Origin: Litomosoides sigmodontis
Lineage: Eukaryota > Nematoda > Chromadorea > Rhabditida > Onchocercidae
Assembly (NCBI GenBank): GCA_963070105.1
Contig: OY718808.1
Coordinates: 6,115,738-6,179,737, forward strand
Length of the DNA stretch: 64,000 nt
Direction: 5' to 3'
The notes below the pieces were generated by a model. The model was not told the DNA's origin. It searched no databases and was given only the letters and a program-made list of their open reading frames with translations. A program made the position numbers and the translations under genes. Shown piece by piece: positions 63,819-64,000 of the stretch (the first letter of the stretch is position 1; every line of letters begins with the position of its first letter).

Positions 63819-64000
63819 CTGTTAAATATTTCTGTCTTTCCCTTAATTTAGAATTTGTTCTTACTTTCAACCAAAATCTTACTTTACCAAAATTTCCTTA
63901 TTCTGTCCTACTTGATTTTTCTACTTTGTTTTTCGGCGCAAGAATTAGCAAAAATTCAAGTGAGAAATACGCATAAATAGGTTGAAAGAATAAAAGTGAT
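63819..64000. other. Right edge, probably intron of the truncated minus-strand gene
   Basis: AT-rich, with no clear exon. A GTAAG donor on the minus strand near 63870 hints at another small upstream exon but cannot be confirmed. Confidence 0.35.

Noticed and set aside
63651..63851. Plus-strand exon beginning MSDLGMQEG with flanking TTTGCAG and GTAAAT
   Set aside because: It overlaps the minus-strand exon that joins two more exons in phase; no plus-strand partner exon is visible.
63900..64000. tRNA, rRNA, transposon or viral sequence anywhere in the window
   Set aside because: No tRNA B-box-like core, terminal repeats with transposase, or polymerase-like frames were recognised by reading; a covariance-model and repeat search would settle it.

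Overview
This window is AT-rich animal DNA with intron-split genes. Introns are mostly 100-400 bp and end in a TTTCAG-type acceptor, several start codons sit just 3' of a splice acceptor that has no visible donor (suggesting spliced-leader trans-splicing), and an SH2-tyrosine kinase of the expanded nematode Fer-like class is present. Together these point to a nematode. A spirurid or filarial worm is my best guess, but nothing here fixes the genus. No transposon, virus, CRISPR array, rRNA or tRNA was recognised. Exon boundaries below were read by eye from GT/AG sites and frame continuity. All complete gene models have coding lengths divisible by three.

Layout. (1) 3.6-6.6 kb, + strand: an SH2-tyrosine kinase (9 exons) with an unusual DFH in place of DFG, an unresolved 5' end and a long hexamer repeat in intron 1. 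(2) 8.94-38.79 kb, + strand: a complete 31-exon alsin (ALS2) gene, RCC1-DH-PH-MORN-VPS9, 1645 residues, close to the 1657 of human alsin. Two of its introns each hold an independent gene on the opposite strand: a 239-residue secreted Cys-containing protein at 15.8-17.7 kb, and a 575-residue Gln/Ser-rich protein with a polyQ tract at 28.7-31.4 kb. The last ALS2 exon lies beyond an 11.3-kb intron. That intron also carries many simple repeats and a GC-rich trinucleotide island. (3) 40.7-43.6 kb, + strand: a secreted Cys-rich protein of unknown family. (4) 45.2-54.7 kb, - strand: a co-directional run of DNAJC17 (J domain plus RRM), KCTD3/SHKBP1-like (BTB plus WD-like propeller) and a MACROD-type macrodomain hydrolase. 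(5) 56.6-59.6 kb, + strand: a small membrane-anchored basic protein with an 18-nt microexon and a tandemly duplicated 78-nt exon. (6) 62.2-63.8 kb, - strand: the 3' half of an unrecognised gene that runs off the right edge.

The genes do not form one pathway. Recognisable roles are endosomal Rab5 activation (ALS2), splicing-linked co-chaperone (DNAJC17), cullin/channel adaptor (KCTD3-like), ADP-ribose removal (macrodomain) and phosphotyrosine signalling (kinase). The most noteworthy observations are the double antisense nesting inside ALS2, a near-perfect 60-nt miRNA-like hairpin in an ALS2 intron, the apparent GC-AG intron of DNAJC17, the exon duplication at 57.5/58.7 kb and the altered DFG of the kinase.
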